This document shows, piece after piece, positions 36,000-44,910 of a stretch of DNA of 56,015 bases. The translations under genes were made by a program, and so were the position numbers. Below the pieces are notes generated by a model, which saw only the letters and a program-made list of their open reading frames with translations, ran no database searches and was not told the origin of the DNA. This DNA is from an uncultured Desulfobacteraceae bacterium (GTDB lineage: Bacteria > Desulfobacterota > Desulfobacteria > Desulfobacterales > Desulfatirhabdiaceae), in NCBI GenBank assembly GCA_903953895.1, contig CAJBLH010000184.1:1-56015 (forward strand), read 5' to 3'. Within the stretch, counting starts at the first letter, position 1, and each line of letters opens with the position of its first letter.

Positions 36000-37088
36000 T
36001 TAACCTAACACTCCGTAGTTTAGCAAATATTTACCATCTTCCCCAGGAATAAGGTACTTTGTAGCTACCAGTTTTTTTAAATCTCGGCGGGTAGTCTGTG
36101 GAGTTATCTTGCCATACAGGAGAGAAAAGGGCCTGGTTTCCTGTAAATCCCGTATTGAAAAACTAATTGGATTGTCAAGCAGTAGGTACAGTAACTCGAA
36201 CTGTCTGTACGTTAGTAGGTTATTTTGTTTTGCAAAACGGTAATAATCCCTAAGAGTAAATTTTCTTATGGAAAAGATTATTTTGTCCTTTATACTTGTT
36301 AAGCTTGCAACAGAAGCTTCTAAACAAAATTTTACAAATGGTGTAGGGTCACTTTTTAACTTAAGGCTCCTGGAAAATGAATTGTAATATTCATCCACAT
36401 TCCTATAGTAATAATTTGACAGTTCTCTTGGAACATACTTGATATTTGCTGATTGAAGTATCATAGCCTCAATCAATCGACCGGTCCTACCGTTGCCATC
36501 CCAAAAAGGGTGTATTACACAAAAGTAGTAATGTGCCAATATAGCTCGTATAAATGCTGATACCTCAATAATGTTTATCCATTCCACAAATACATGCATA
36601 AGATTCTGTACATCATCAAGTATCTTGGGGGGCGTGTACACCCCACCATGAGCAGTGTCACCAACGTACACAGCGCCATTACGGTAATTGCCGGGTAAAT
36701 TATTTTTATGTGGTATATCCGCCGTTATTACAGCATGCAAAGCTCGTATGCTTTCTTCTGTAAGCACAAACGGTTTTTCAAGCAACTTATACGCTTGAAT
36801 TAGATTTTTTATCTCCTGCTGGTCTTTTTTTGTATACCCTGGCGCCTCCTTGCCCTCTGCAATCTTTTTTACATCCTCACCTGTTATAGCGTTGCCTTCT
36901 ATAGCGGCTGTTCCGGAGATAGAACTGTACATGATGTCGGGTTGAATTTGTGCTGCCAATTCCGGAAGTATGGGTAGATCAACAATTGTTTCATGCAGTA
37001 CAGTTGCCCGAACTAGAAGACTATCTATTTGGGAAACTTTTTCATTAAAAAAAAATTTACCAGATTTATACGTCAGAAATTCTCTCAT
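36000..37088 (-). CDS. Fic family protein (probable AMP-transferase)
   Basis: The 362-residue protein has the Fic core HPFWDGNGRTGR (about 195-206) with catalytic His, an upstream flap region, and an N-terminal inhibitory helix SGTAAIEGN that fits the S/T-x3-E-G/N autoinhibition motif. A C-terminal winged-helix-like region follows (LTYRQFELLYLLLDN). Fic enzymes transfer AMP to protein targets; the target is unknown. The gene is clearly more AT-rich than its neighbours and sits between two repeat-bearing gaps, so transfer is likely. Confidence 0.9.
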   Translation of the reverse strand: MREFLTYKSGKFFFNEKVSQIDSLLVRATVLHETIVDLPILPELAAQIQPDIMYSSISGTAAIEGNAITGEDVKKIAEGKEAPGYTKKDQQEIKNLIQAYKLLEKPFVLTEESIRALHAVITADIPHKNNLPGNYRNGAVYVGDTAHGGVYTPPKILDDVQNLMHVFVEWINIIEVSAFIRAILAHYYFCVIHPFWDGNGRTGRLIEAMILQSANIKYVPRELSNYYYRNVDEYYNSFSRSLKLKSDPTPFVKFCLEASVASLTSIKDKIIFSIRKFTLRDYYRFAKQNNLLTYRQFELLYLLLDNPISFSIRDLQETRPFSLLYGKITPQTTRRDLKKLVATKYLIPGEDGKYLLNYGVLG

Positions 37089-37375
37089 TTTTGTAGCTCT
37101 TAGTGGGCAAGTGCAACTTTACCGTGAAAATAATTAACCACGAAATACACGAAATACGCGAAAGAAAAGCATTATTTTCATTGACGGGGGTGAAGCCCGG
37201 GATGATTCATGGTCGTTTATTCCTGATTATATTGAATTTTGGGGAGTTCATTATTCCATACACCTGCTGGTTTGCGAAATGAATTTTCTGAAAGTCTATA
37301 GTGTATGTGAATCATTGGAGGGCGAGAAGGAAACTGAGCCTTGGGCTGGGTTGAAGATTCAGCCGCATCATTCTA
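37089..37375. other. Intergenic region with short repeats
   Basis: A small tandem repeat of ACGAAATAC units lies at 37139-37164. Otherwise only the MITE end at 37274-37303 is recognisable. Confidence 0.4.
37274..37303. repeat. Solo end of the CACTATAGAC-type MITE
   Basis: GCGAAATGAATTTTCTGAAAG... ending in CTATAGTG matches the right-hand end of the element at 30456-30565 almost exactly. No matching left end is seen nearby, so it may be a remnant or part of a longer degenerate element. Confidence 0.55.
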
Positions 37376-38260
37376 TTATTTCCCCCCAAGCAGTCCCTGA
37401 ACGGATTTCAGGATATCGGCCGGCAACACGATGGTTTTGGCATTGGGTGAGGCCGCCAGGTTTTTAAAGGCATCCACATAGCGCTCTCCGAGAAGATAAA
37501 CCGCCGGCAGATGGCGATCCCCGATAGCGTCCGTGACCCGCTGAATGGCTTCTTTCGTGGCATTGGCCATAATCACCTTGGCTTCTGCGTCCCTTCGGGA
37601 GGCTTCCAGCTTGCCTTCGGCTTCCTGAATCTGAGCTTCCTTGGCTCCTTCGGCATTCAATATCGCCGCCACTTTCTTTCCTTCGGCCTCGGTAATGGCA
37701 GCCCGTCGGGATCTTTCCGCTGATGCTTGCTTTTCCATGGCCTGCTGCATGGTGGGAGACGGCTTGATATCCTGGATTTCGACGGTTTTGACGACGATCC
37801 CCCAGGCCGCTACATCGTCTGAGATGCCGCCCTTCAGCTTGGATTTGATGAGTTCCCGCGAACTGAGGGCATCATCGAGATCCATCTCTCCGACAATGCT
37901 CCGCAGCGATGTCTGAATCAAGTTCACAATGGCGAACCGGTAATCGTCGATCCCGTAAACGGCTTTCTGCGGCTCGATGACGTTGATAAAGGCAAGGGCG
38001 TTTGTCATGATCACGGCATTGTCTTTGGTGATCACTTCCTGGGTCGGAATATCCAGAGAAATATCCTTGGTGATGACTTTGTAGGAAATGGCATCCAGAT
38101 AGGGGATGACGAAATTGAGCCCCGGATTCAAGGTGGAATGATATTTCCCTAATCGTTGCACCACATGTTTATACCCCTGGGGAACAATCCGCACGCCCAT
38201 GAAAATCGTCAATACGACCAGAACCGTTAAAATACCGATGACTGTCAGACCTCCTGCCAT
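37376..38260 (-). CDS. SPFH/band 7 (slipin-type) membrane protein
   Basis: The 294-residue protein has one N-terminal membrane helix (about 5-24), then an SPFH domain (RIVPQGYKHVVQRLGKYH, GLNFVIPYLD, DIPTQEVITKDN, IGEMDLDDALSSRE-like block) and an Ala/Glu-rich coiled coil (about 180-240). Such proteins form membrane microdomain scaffolds, and their genes usually pair with nfeD, as here (24 bases). A family match to QmcA/slipin is firm; the client is unknown. Confidence 0.92.
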   Translation of the reverse strand: MAGGLTVIGILTVLVVLTIFMGVRIVPQGYKHVVQRLGKYHSTLNPGLNFVIPYLDAISYKVITKDISLDIPTQEVITKDNAVIMTNALAFINVIEPQKAVYGIDDYRFAIVNLIQTSLRSIVGEMDLDDALSSRELIKSKLKGGISDDVAAWGIVVKTVEIQDIKPSPTMQQAMEKQASAERSRRAAITEAEGKKVAAILNAEGAKEAQIQEAEGKLEASRRDAEAKVIMANATKEAIQRVTDAIGDRHLPAVYLLGERYVDAFKNLAASPNAKTIVLPADILKSVQGLLGGK

Positions 38261-38284
38261 AGCATACCTCCTTTTTTTTGAAGA

Positions 38285-38734
38285 TTACTTTTTTTCCACT
38301 TTCAGCACATGTCCATCAATACCTGAAACCCGAACATAATCCCCTGGCTGAAAGAGTTCCGCACAGGTATAATCCCACTCTTCAGCCCCCAGAACTGGCA
38401 GGGTAAATCGCACTCTGCCCTTTTCAAGTGATGTTGGATTGGATTTTACGACCATTCCAACTTCCCCCAATATGGCCTCCTGCGACATGCCTGCCGTGGT
38501 TTTGTCCACCATCTTGGGCTTCAACAGGCGAAACCAGAGAAAGGTGAACACCGATGACGCCACCGTCCAGACAAACAGTTGAACGGTGAAGGAAGATTGG
38601 GGAAATAAATACAGATAAAGCCCTACCAGACAGGCCCCCAGGCCGAACCAGATGATAGTGAAAGACGGGATGAAGAGTTCTGCGCTGATTAGAATCAATC
38701 CAAAAGACAGCCAATGCCACCATAACGTACTCAT
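38285..38734 (-). CDS. NfeD family membrane protein
   Basis: This 149-residue short-form NfeD has three or four hydrophobic helices in residues 5-75 and a C-terminal OB-fold domain (EAILGEVGMVVKS, GRVRFTLPVLGAEEWDYT, GDYVRVSGIDGHVLKVE). NfeD partners stomatin-like proteins in membrane quality control. It lies directly upstream of the slipin gene on the same strand. Confidence 0.92.
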   Translation of the reverse strand: MSTLWWHWLSFGLILISAELFIPSFTIIWFGLGACLVGLYLYLFPQSSFTVQLFVWTVASSVFTFLWFRLLKPKMVDKTTAGMSQEAILGEVGMVVKSNPTSLEKGRVRFTLPVLGAEEWDYTCAELFQPGDYVRVSGIDGHVLKVEKK

Positions 38735-38953
38735 GGAAGTTCTCTCCGGATTTTCAGAAGATTTGGGTGAAAGTATTTTATCTACCTATAGCAACCGCGT
38801 TACAAGAGAGCTATTCCTAATTGCACAGGTCGAAATAAAACCTGAACGTGCAACACTGGGGAGAATATGTGACGGAGATTTGCCTGGCAGGTTGGGAGTG
38901 ACTGTTCAGAAATGAAAAAGGCTACAATTTACATCATAACCAATTGATTTTAT

Positions 38954-39029
38954 TGGTACGCCCGGCTGGACTTGAACCAGCGATCTTCAGCTCCGGAGGC
39001 TGACGCCCTATCCCCTGGGCCACGGGCGC
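38954..39029 (-). tRNA. tRNA-Arg (anticodon CCG)
   Basis: The minus strand folds as a full 76-base tRNA. The acceptor pair is GCGCCCG / CGGGCGT. The anticodon arm is TCAGC-CTCCGGA-GCTGA, with anticodon CCG. The T arm is CTGGT-TCAAGTC-CAGC like, the discriminator is A and CCA is encoded. The D arm has the GG pair. Confidence 0.93.
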
Positions 39030-39248
39030 AAAACGCATAAATATAAGCATTGATCAGATAATACAGCTTTTTAGATAATGGTTCTGAGAAAGCAACAGGG
39101 AGGAGATAGTTCTTTTTCAGTCATCCCCGACCCATAACGCACCCAAAATCTTTATCCTGAAAACTATGGTCAAAATACTAAATGAACCATAAGAATAAGT
39201 CAAGTTATAAGAAGTTCGCCCAAAAAACACATGATCTTACCTGACACA

Positions 39249-40559
39249 TTACAAGTACTGAACACTTTCTTTGGATGAACTCAGATAGGCTTTGGCTTCT
39301 CCCACAACATACAGCGACCCCGCTACACAGATCACCTCTTCAGGTTTTGCATTTCGAGCGGCAAACGCAATGGCTTCAGAGACATCCGGAATTCGCTGAA
39401 CATCAGACTGGATGGCTGCGGCAACTGGATACAGGGTGTCTACCGGCAAAGCCCGGTCTATTTTCGGGCTTGTCAGGATGACCCGGGCGCAGGCGGGAAG
39501 CAGGTACTCCAGAATGGCGGCATAGGGTTTATCCTCCAGAATACCGATGATCAGCGTGATGCGGCGGCCTTTGAGCTCAGTCTTTAAATACTTTGCCAGT
39601 TCTTTGGCTGCATTCAGATTATGGGCTCCGTCCAGAATGATCATCGGATGCTCGGAAACAACTTCCAATCGTCCCGGCCAGCGGGTATTGTCAAGACCGG
39701 TTTGAATATGCGCCAGCGAAATTTTCGGGTCATTACGGGTAAGAAGCTCGCAGGCAGCCAGAACCAGCGCAGCGTTCTCCACCTGATGACTTCCTGGCAG
39801 ACTGGTTGTTATTCCCCGCCACACATGATCCAGTCCATAATAAGAAAAGGTGCGATCGGTATTTCTGCGAACTCTGAAATCCTTTTTCAGTCGAAACAGC
39901 GATGAAGCCTGCTCTGATGCCAGACTCTCTAGAACAGAAATGGCAGAAGGCTGGGAAACGGCTGTAACGACAGGGATATTGCGTTTGATAATTCCGCCTT
40001 TTTCTCTGGCGATCTCCGCAATGGTCTTGCCAAGATACCCCTGATGCTCGAGTGACACATTGGTAATAATTGAAATTACGGGTTGAAGGACATTGGTGGC
40101 GTCCAGCCTTCCCCCCATTCCGGTTTCCACCACAGCCCAGTCCACCGCCTGCCTGTCGAATTCATACAGAGCCATAGCCGTGGTATATTCAAAAAAGGTC
40201 GGCTCCCGGTCTCCACAATGGATATCCGTGACTGCCCGGTAGGCGGAAACCACGTTTTCATCGGAAATCTGCTGATCGTTGACGCTTATCCGTTCGTTGA
40301 ATCGCACCAGGTGCGGAGATGTGTAAAGCCCGACTTTGTATCCGGATGCTTTGAGGATTGCCGCCAGAAAAGAGGCCACAGACCCTTTGCCATTGGTTCC
40401 AGCCACATGAATGCTGAAAAATCGGTTCTGAGGGTTGCCGAGTCCGGCCAGAATCTGCTGAATGGTTGACAGACCCAGTTTAATGCCGAATCGGCGAAGT
40501 CCGTACATGGACTTCAGGCAATCCGAATAAGATATGATATCGTTTGATGTCATTGGCAT
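39249..40559 (-). CDS. folC: Bifunctional folylpolyglutamate synthase/dihydrofolate synthase
   Basis: The roughly 436-residue enzyme adds glutamate to folates. The ATP site is VAGTNGKGSVASFLA, followed by YTSPHLVRFNERI, a GMGGRLDATN block and LDGAHNLNAAKEL. Two ATGs (40559, 40553) are possible; neither has a clear Shine-Dalgarno site because the rpsU terminator hairpin lies immediately upstream. Expression may depend on read-through from rpsU. Confidence 0.92.
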   Translation of the reverse strand: MPMTSNDIISYSDCLKSMYGLRRFGIKLGLSTIQQILAGLGNPQNRFFSIHVAGTNGKGSVASFLAAILKASGYKVGLYTSPHLVRFNERISVNDQQISDENVVSAYRAVTDIHCGDREPTFFEYTTAMALYEFDRQAVDWAVVETGMGGRLDATNVLQPVISIITNVSLEHQGYLGKTIAEIAREKGGIIKRNIPVVTAVSQPSAISVLESLASEQASSLFRLKKDFRVRRNTDRTFSYYGLDHVWRGITTSLPGSHQVENAALVLAACELLTRNDPKISLAHIQTGLDNTRWPGRLEVVSEHPMIILDGAHNLNAAKELAKYLKTELKGRRITLIIGILEDKPYAAILEYLLPACARVILTSPKIDRALPVDTLYPVAAAIQSDVQRIPDVSEAIAFAARNAKPEEVICVAGSLYVVGEAKAYLSSSKESVQYL

Positions 40560-40593
40560 AAAAAAGCCCGGCAAAAAAAATCTTGCCGGGCTT
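40560..40593 (-). terminator. rpsU terminator abutting folC
   Basis: On the minus strand AAGCCCGGCAA and TTGCCGGGCTT form an 11-bp stem followed by six T residues. It ends at the folC start codon, so it both ends rpsU and occupies the folC ribosome-binding region. Confidence 0.88.
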
Positions 40594-40617
40594 ATGAATT
40601 ATTTCCTGTTATAGATG

Positions 40618-40848
40618 TTATCTGGAAGCCTTGCTTCTGGAAGCAGCAATTCGCTGTCTTCTGATGGCCTCACGTTGTTTGCGCCGTTTATATTCGCTGG
40701 GTTTTTCATAACTTTTTTTCAGCTTGAGCCGCTTGAAAAGGCCATCGTTCTGAATCTTTTTTTTCAATATACGCATGGCCTTTTCCAGATCGTTATCAAA
40801 AACCTTGACCTGAATTTCCTTCACCTTTTTCGCCCCCTTCTTTACCAT
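40618..40848 (-). CDS. rpsU: 30S ribosomal protein S21
   Basis: This 76-residue, highly basic protein matches S21 throughout: IQVKVFDNDLEKAMRILKKKI, FKRLKLKKSYEKPSEYKRRK and a Arg/Ser-rich tail. It binds the small subunit near the anti-Shine-Dalgarno region. The N-terminal six residues before IQVKV are slightly longer than usual. A promoter and terminator bracket it as a single-gene unit. Confidence 0.95.
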   Translation of the reverse strand: MVKKGAKKVKEIQVKVFDNDLEKAMRILKKKIQNDGLFKRLKLKKSYEKPSEYKRRKQREAIRRQRIAASRSKASR

Positions 40849-40900
40849 CCGATTTCCTGCGTTCGATATCGTGATGGTTCATTTCTAATATACTTTTAAT

Positions 40901-40929
40901 CTAATATCCAAAAAACAATATTTTTTCAA
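40901..40929 (-). promoter_or_regulatory. Probable sigma-70-type promoter of rpsU
   Basis: On the minus strand TTGAAA (40924-40929) and TATTAG (40901-40906) are separated by 17 bases in an AT-rich stretch about 50 bases upstream of the rpsU start. The -10 box is only 4 of 6. Confidence 0.4.
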
Positions 40930-40994
40930 GAAAATTCGAATAAAAAAACTGTCGGCAATTCCGAAAAAATAAGGGGGCTGAAAATTCCGAAAAC

Positions 40995-41669
40995 TTACAG
41001 CTTGGAAATCAGCTCGTTGGCTACTTCCTTGACACTGGGTTTTCCATCCAGCGTAATATAGCGAATGCCTTTTCCGGCAGCAGCCTGATCCCTGAAATAA
41101 TAGGCAGAGGCCAGTGTGCCGTCTGAGGTGTTATAATAAATGTCATGACGTTTGCCGATGGCGGTTTCATCCTGATCATCAGCGCGGGTTTTCAATTCAC
41201 TGCCGCAAACCCGGCATTTGCCATCATTGGGCATGATGGCGTCAATATATATGTTGTTCGGGTGGTTGTTGTCTTTGACGCACAGCCTGCGCCCCATGAT
41301 TCTGTTTTTGGCTGTTTCGCGATCGAGAAGGATCTCGATTACGATATCCAGAGCCAGTCCTGCGGCCTTGAGCGCCTCATCGAGTTTGATGGCCTGGTTC
41401 TTATTTCTCGGGAATCCATCCAGAAGCCATCCAATCTTGCAATCATCCTGTTTCATGCGATCGAGAATCATGGGAATGGTAATGTCATCCGGAACCAAAT
41501 CTCCTCTATCAATATAAGCCTTGGCTTTTGCGCCCAGTTCGGTTCCTTTTCCGATATTTTCTCGAAAAATGGCCCCGGACTCGATATGGGGAGTGCTGTA
41601 TTTATCTTTTAATATTGCGCCCTGGGTTCCTTTGCCACTGCCATTGGGTCCAAAAAACAAAATATTCAT
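40995..41669 (-). CDS. adk: Adenylate kinase
   Basis: The 224-residue enzyme interconverts AMP, ATP and ADP. It has the P-loop GPNGSGKGTQG, the AMP-site block ESGAIFRENI, LLDGFPRNKNQA, GRRLCVKDNN and a lid segment with a Cys pair (CRVCGSEL). The P-loop reads GPNGSGKG rather than GPPGAGKG, and the sequence is a divergent Adk subfamily. ATG 41669 follows AGGAGA; the upstream open frame has no homology. Confidence 0.9.
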   Translation of the reverse strand: MNILFFGPNGSGKGTQGAILKDKYSTPHIESGAIFRENIGKGTELGAKAKAYIDRGDLVPDDITIPMILDRMKQDDCKIGWLLDGFPRNKNQAIKLDEALKAAGLALDIVIEILLDRETAKNRIMGRRLCVKDNNHPNNIYIDAIMPNDGKCRVCGSELKTRADDQDETAIGKRHDIYYNTSDGTLASAYYFRDQAAAGKGIRYITLDGKPSVKEVANELISKL

Positions 41670-41905
41670 GCGGTTCTCCTTTCTGATTAGACAAAACGGG
41701 TTTGACTTCTGCCGATATCCTCGGTTTGAACATAAAAAACCAATTATCTTTTGATTTGTATAAAAAAGGCGATGTAATGTCAAGAGATCATCGAACCGAA
41801 TAGACGGTCGATCCACTGCTGATTCCTGGTTGACATGAACTTTGCTGAATTACAAATTGCATTCTTATCCGTAAGTGGTATGCTGGATCCAATTAAAACA
41901 TTAGA

Positions 41906-42769
41906 ATGGACACAAAACACATGAAACTGATTCGTATGATTCACCAGGGTGAAATCAGGCCCGGCATCTGGAAGGATGGTCTGATTGTGGACCTGAAATC
42001 GATTTATCCTTCCATCCCAGATATCGGAGAAACATTTTTTGCAGAAGGCTGGCTTGAAAAACTGTTCAAGACCAGCGACCCCGGTCTTTCGCTGAACGCC
42101 CGGTTGATCAGCCCGGTTTGCCGTCCGTCCAAGATCATCTGTCTGGGAAAAAATTACGCCGAACACGCCAAAGAAGGCGGTTTCGACTATCCGGACAAGC
42201 CATTGCTGTTTTGTAAAGCCCCCAACGCGCTCAACGGCCCTTTTGATCCGATCCTGCTTCCTCAAAGCAGCGGACAGGTAGACTGGGAGGTAGAGCTTGC
42301 AGTCATTATCGGTAAAACCTGCAAGCGGATTAACCGTTCGAATGCCATGGACTATATCGCCGGTTTTTCCGTGATGAACGACGTTTCGGCAAGAGAGGCT
42401 CAGTTCGGCGACATGCAATGGTTCCGGGGGAAATCCTTTGATACGTTTGCCCCGCTTGGGCCGGTCCTGGTCACTCCCGATGAAATCGGAGATATCAACA
42501 ACCTGCAATTGACGACATGGGTAGACGGCGTCTTGATGCAGGATGGCAACACGCGTGAGTTGATTTTCAATATCCCTTTTCTGATCGAATATATCAGCCA
42601 GGACATCACCCTTATTCCCGGAGACATTATTTCAACTGGAACGCCTTCGGGTGTGGGGATATTCAGAAACCCTCCCGTGGTTCTTAAACCAGGAAATGTC
42701 GTGGAATGTCGCATCGATGCGATTGGAAGCATCATCAACCCGGTCATGGAAGGACAGCACTCGCTGTGA
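41906..42769 (+). CDS. Fumarylacetoacetate hydrolase family protein
   Basis: The roughly 287-residue protein has the FAH fold: CLGKNYAEHAKE, the metal-binding E-x-E in DWEVELAVIIG, FSVMNDVSAREAQ, GKSFDTFAPLGP, and STGTPSGVG near the end. Family members hydrolyse or decarboxylate 2-oxo-acid-type substrates with Mg or Mn. ATG 41906 or 41921 could be the start. The substrate cannot be told. Confidence 0.9.
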   Translation: MDTKHMKLIRMIHQGEIRPGIWKDGLIVDLKSIYPSIPDIGETFFAEGWLEKLFKTSDPGLSLNARLISPVCRPSKIICLGKNYAEHAKEGGFDYPDKPLLFCKAPNALNGPFDPILLPQSSGQVDWEVELAVIIGKTCKRINRSNAMDYIAGFSVMNDVSAREAQFGDMQWFRGKSFDTFAPLGPVLVTPDEIGDINNLQLTTWVDGVLMQDGNTRELIFNIPFLIEYISQDITLIPGDIISTGTPSGVGIFRNPPVVLKPGNVVECRIDAIGSIINPVMEGQHSL

Positions 42770-42817
42770 GTGCATTTTTAACAACAAGATAACATCTTAT
42801 CATCAAAGGCAATCCGC

Positions 42818-43693
42818 ATGACATCTCCCCGAACCCTTTTGAGCCGAATGGATCTTCAGGCCAAAAAGCAGTTGGGCCAGAATTTTTTATCAGATCCTTC
42901 AACTGCGGAAATGATTGTTTCTCGAGCCGGGATCAGTCCATCCGATACCGTTCTTGAAATCGGACCGGGTCTCGGGGCACTGACTTTCCCGCTGGCCGAA
43001 TGCGCCGGGCATGTCATCGCCGTTGAAAAAGACCCTCAAATCGCCGGAATGCTGAAATCCATGATTGACGGCAAACAATTGTCCCACGTTACGATCATTG
43101 AAAACGACATCCTGAAAGTCAATGTGATGGATATCGCCGATCAGGCCGGCCGCCCACTGGTGGTTATGGGAAATCTGCCCTACAATATTTCTTCCCAGGT
43201 ATTGATTCAACTGATTCAATCCCGAAAGGCCGTTTCCCGCGCTATTCTCATGTTTCAAAAAGAGCTGGCCGAGCGAATCACCTCGGAACCCGGCGTCAAA
43301 GATTATGGCCGCATTACGGTCATGCTGAAATACTGTGCCGATGTCGGCACGATCGCCACCGTCAAATCCCACCTGTTTTTTCCCAAGCCCAAGGTAGATT
43401 CGGCTGTGGTTGAAATCCGATTCAAAACCATTCTCACCTGCCCGGCGGATGATGAAGTCTTTTTGTCTCGGGTCATCCAGGCGTCTTTTGGAAAGCGCCG
43501 AAAAACCCTTAAAAATGCGCTGTCATCGAGCAACCTGAAAATCTCGGGACAACTTGCAGAAGAGGCGCTGATATGCGCTTCCATTGTTCCGTCCCGCCGG
43601 GCCGAAACGCTGTCGATAGCCGAATTCGTAGCGCTCAGCAATTGTTTGGGCAATTTTATTTCTGACATTCCTGTTCGAGGAGAATTATGCTGA
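42818..43693 (+). CDS. rsmA: 16S rRNA dimethyladenosine transferase
   Basis: The 291-residue enzyme dimethylates two adjacent adenines near the 3' end of 16S rRNA. It shows KKQLGQNFLSD, SAM motif VLEIGPGLGALT, VEKDPQIAGML, and the catalytic NLPYNIS. KSHLFFPKPKVDSAVVEI is also typical. The last codons overlap the next gene by seven bases. Confidence 0.95.
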   Translation: MTSPRTLLSRMDLQAKKQLGQNFLSDPSTAEMIVSRAGISPSDTVLEIGPGLGALTFPLAECAGHVIAVEKDPQIAGMLKSMIDGKQLSHVTIIENDILKVNVMDIADQAGRPLVVMGNLPYNISSQVLIQLIQSRKAVSRAILMFQKELAERITSEPGVKDYGRITVMLKYCADVGTIATVKSHLFFPKPKVDSAVVEIRFKTILTCPADDEVFLSRVIQASFGKRRKTLKNALSSSNLKISGQLAEEALICASIVPSRRAETLSIAEFVALSNCLGNFISDIPVRGELC

Positions 43694-44106
43694 CATATGA
43701 CGATATCTATTCATGGGAAGGATGGGGGGGGAAACTGCGACTGGGAAGCGGTAAGTGCTGGCTGCGTATTTTTGACCTCAGAAAAGATCAAACGGCAAAG
43801 GGAATTGCTTTTCTGAAACCCTTCATTGTCGTCATTACGGATGTTGCGGATAGCAAATTGACCGTTCGAAGCTGTTCGGGCCACATTGCAACCAGTGTAA
43901 CCCACGAATTCAACATTGATCCGTCCCGAATGCTCTGGGTAGAGTATTACCCACTGACCACATACGGCCAGCAAGGGGAGAAGTTGATTCCGGAACGCCT
44001 GGATGCTGTAGAATTTGAATGGCAGGAAGACAAGGCGATAAAACCCAGATGGCGCTCGCTGCAACCCCCGCTGCTGGAGGCTGTAAAACAGTTGATCGAT
44101 TCGTAG
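43687..44106 (+). CDS. Conserved hypothetical protein, 139 aa
   Basis: I recognise no named domain. The protein is soluble, with WEGWGGKLRLGSGKCWLRIFDL at the N-terminus, a Cys-containing strand VRSCSGHIATSV, and YYPLTTYG. It overlaps rsmA by seven bases, so it is co-translated. It probably belongs to a small lineage-specific family. Confidence 0.75.
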   Translation: MLTYDDIYSWEGWGGKLRLGSGKCWLRIFDLRKDQTAKGIAFLKPFIVVITDVADSKLTVRSCSGHIATSVTHEFNIDPSRMLWVEYYPLTTYGQQGEKLIPERLDAVEFEWQEDKAIKPRWRSLQPPLLEAVKQLIDS

Positions 44107-44148
44107 AGCCGACCGAGAGACCGGACTTCGGGATCATCAACTACATGG

Positions 44149-44646
44149 CTATAATTTTAAGTCTTTGAATCCCTGTAAGGAAATCTGGCCATCGGTGTTG
44201 AAGGCAATCATGGACGGTTTTAAAAAACCGCCGGCAAGATACAGTTTTCCTTTGATATTATAATTGATTTTATCTTTGCCTTTTACATCTTTCAAACATT
44301 TTGCGATATCTTCGACTGAAGAATAAATGGTCAGGGGAATAACGGCGGATTCAAGCGAAGGGATATGGGTCGGCGTATTGGAAACCCCGGATGCCAGCTT
44401 GACCTCGTCGAGATCCAGAACGCAGTCTATCCCCTTGATATCATAAGATTCATTCTGCGGGTTTACAACCCTAACCTCGATATGCAGAACGGCCTCGAAA
44501 AGGTTGATATCCTGAATTTTGATGGAGGAAAGGGTAATCCGTGGGGTTTCAGCCCGCTGGCCGGGCATGGAACATGCGGATAACATCAATACGCAGAGCC
44601 CTATGCAGCCAGCGATCAACGCATTTCGTTTATTAAAAAAACGCAT
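44149..44646 (-). CDS. LEA type 2 (WHy domain) lipoprotein
   Basis: The 165-residue protein begins with a lipoprotein signal (hydrophobic 9-22; lipobox LSAC with Cys25). The mature part is a beta-sandwich LEA-2 domain: LFEAVLHIEVRVVNPQN, IKGIDCVLDLDEVKLASGV and VIPLTIYSSVEDI. Such proteins are tethered to the periplasmic face of a membrane, often linked to desiccation or lipid transport; the role is unknown. Confidence 0.85.
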   Translation of the reverse strand: MRFFNKRNALIAGCIGLCVLMLSACSMPGQRAETPRITLSSIKIQDINLFEAVLHIEVRVVNPQNESYDIKGIDCVLDLDEVKLASGVSNTPTHIPSLESAVIPLTIYSSVEDIAKCLKDVKGKDKINYNIKGKLYLAGGFLKPSMIAFNTDGQISLQGFKDLKL

Positions 44647-44910
44647 GGTTTGATTCTTTTGTTGTTGTCAGGGTCTGTCCGAATGAAGGCTGCAGGCAAA
44701 AGAATGACCGGCATAGCAAAAAAACAACACAGCCAATGCCGATTAAACGTCCGTTTGCCCGTATATTTATTCAAGTAAAAACCACTACAAAACTGCACTT
44801 TCCTGTACGATAGATAAAATATCGCTCATTGTCAACCAGGAAAAAATTAGACGGGTGATTGCAAAAGACATCCGACATCCCTGGTGAGGGGTGCGGTAGT
44901 CCAGACGGTC

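Noticed and set aside
37279-37467. Plus-strand 62-codon frame
   Set aside because: It starts in the MITE end and runs antisense into the slipin gene; no ribosome-binding site or homology.
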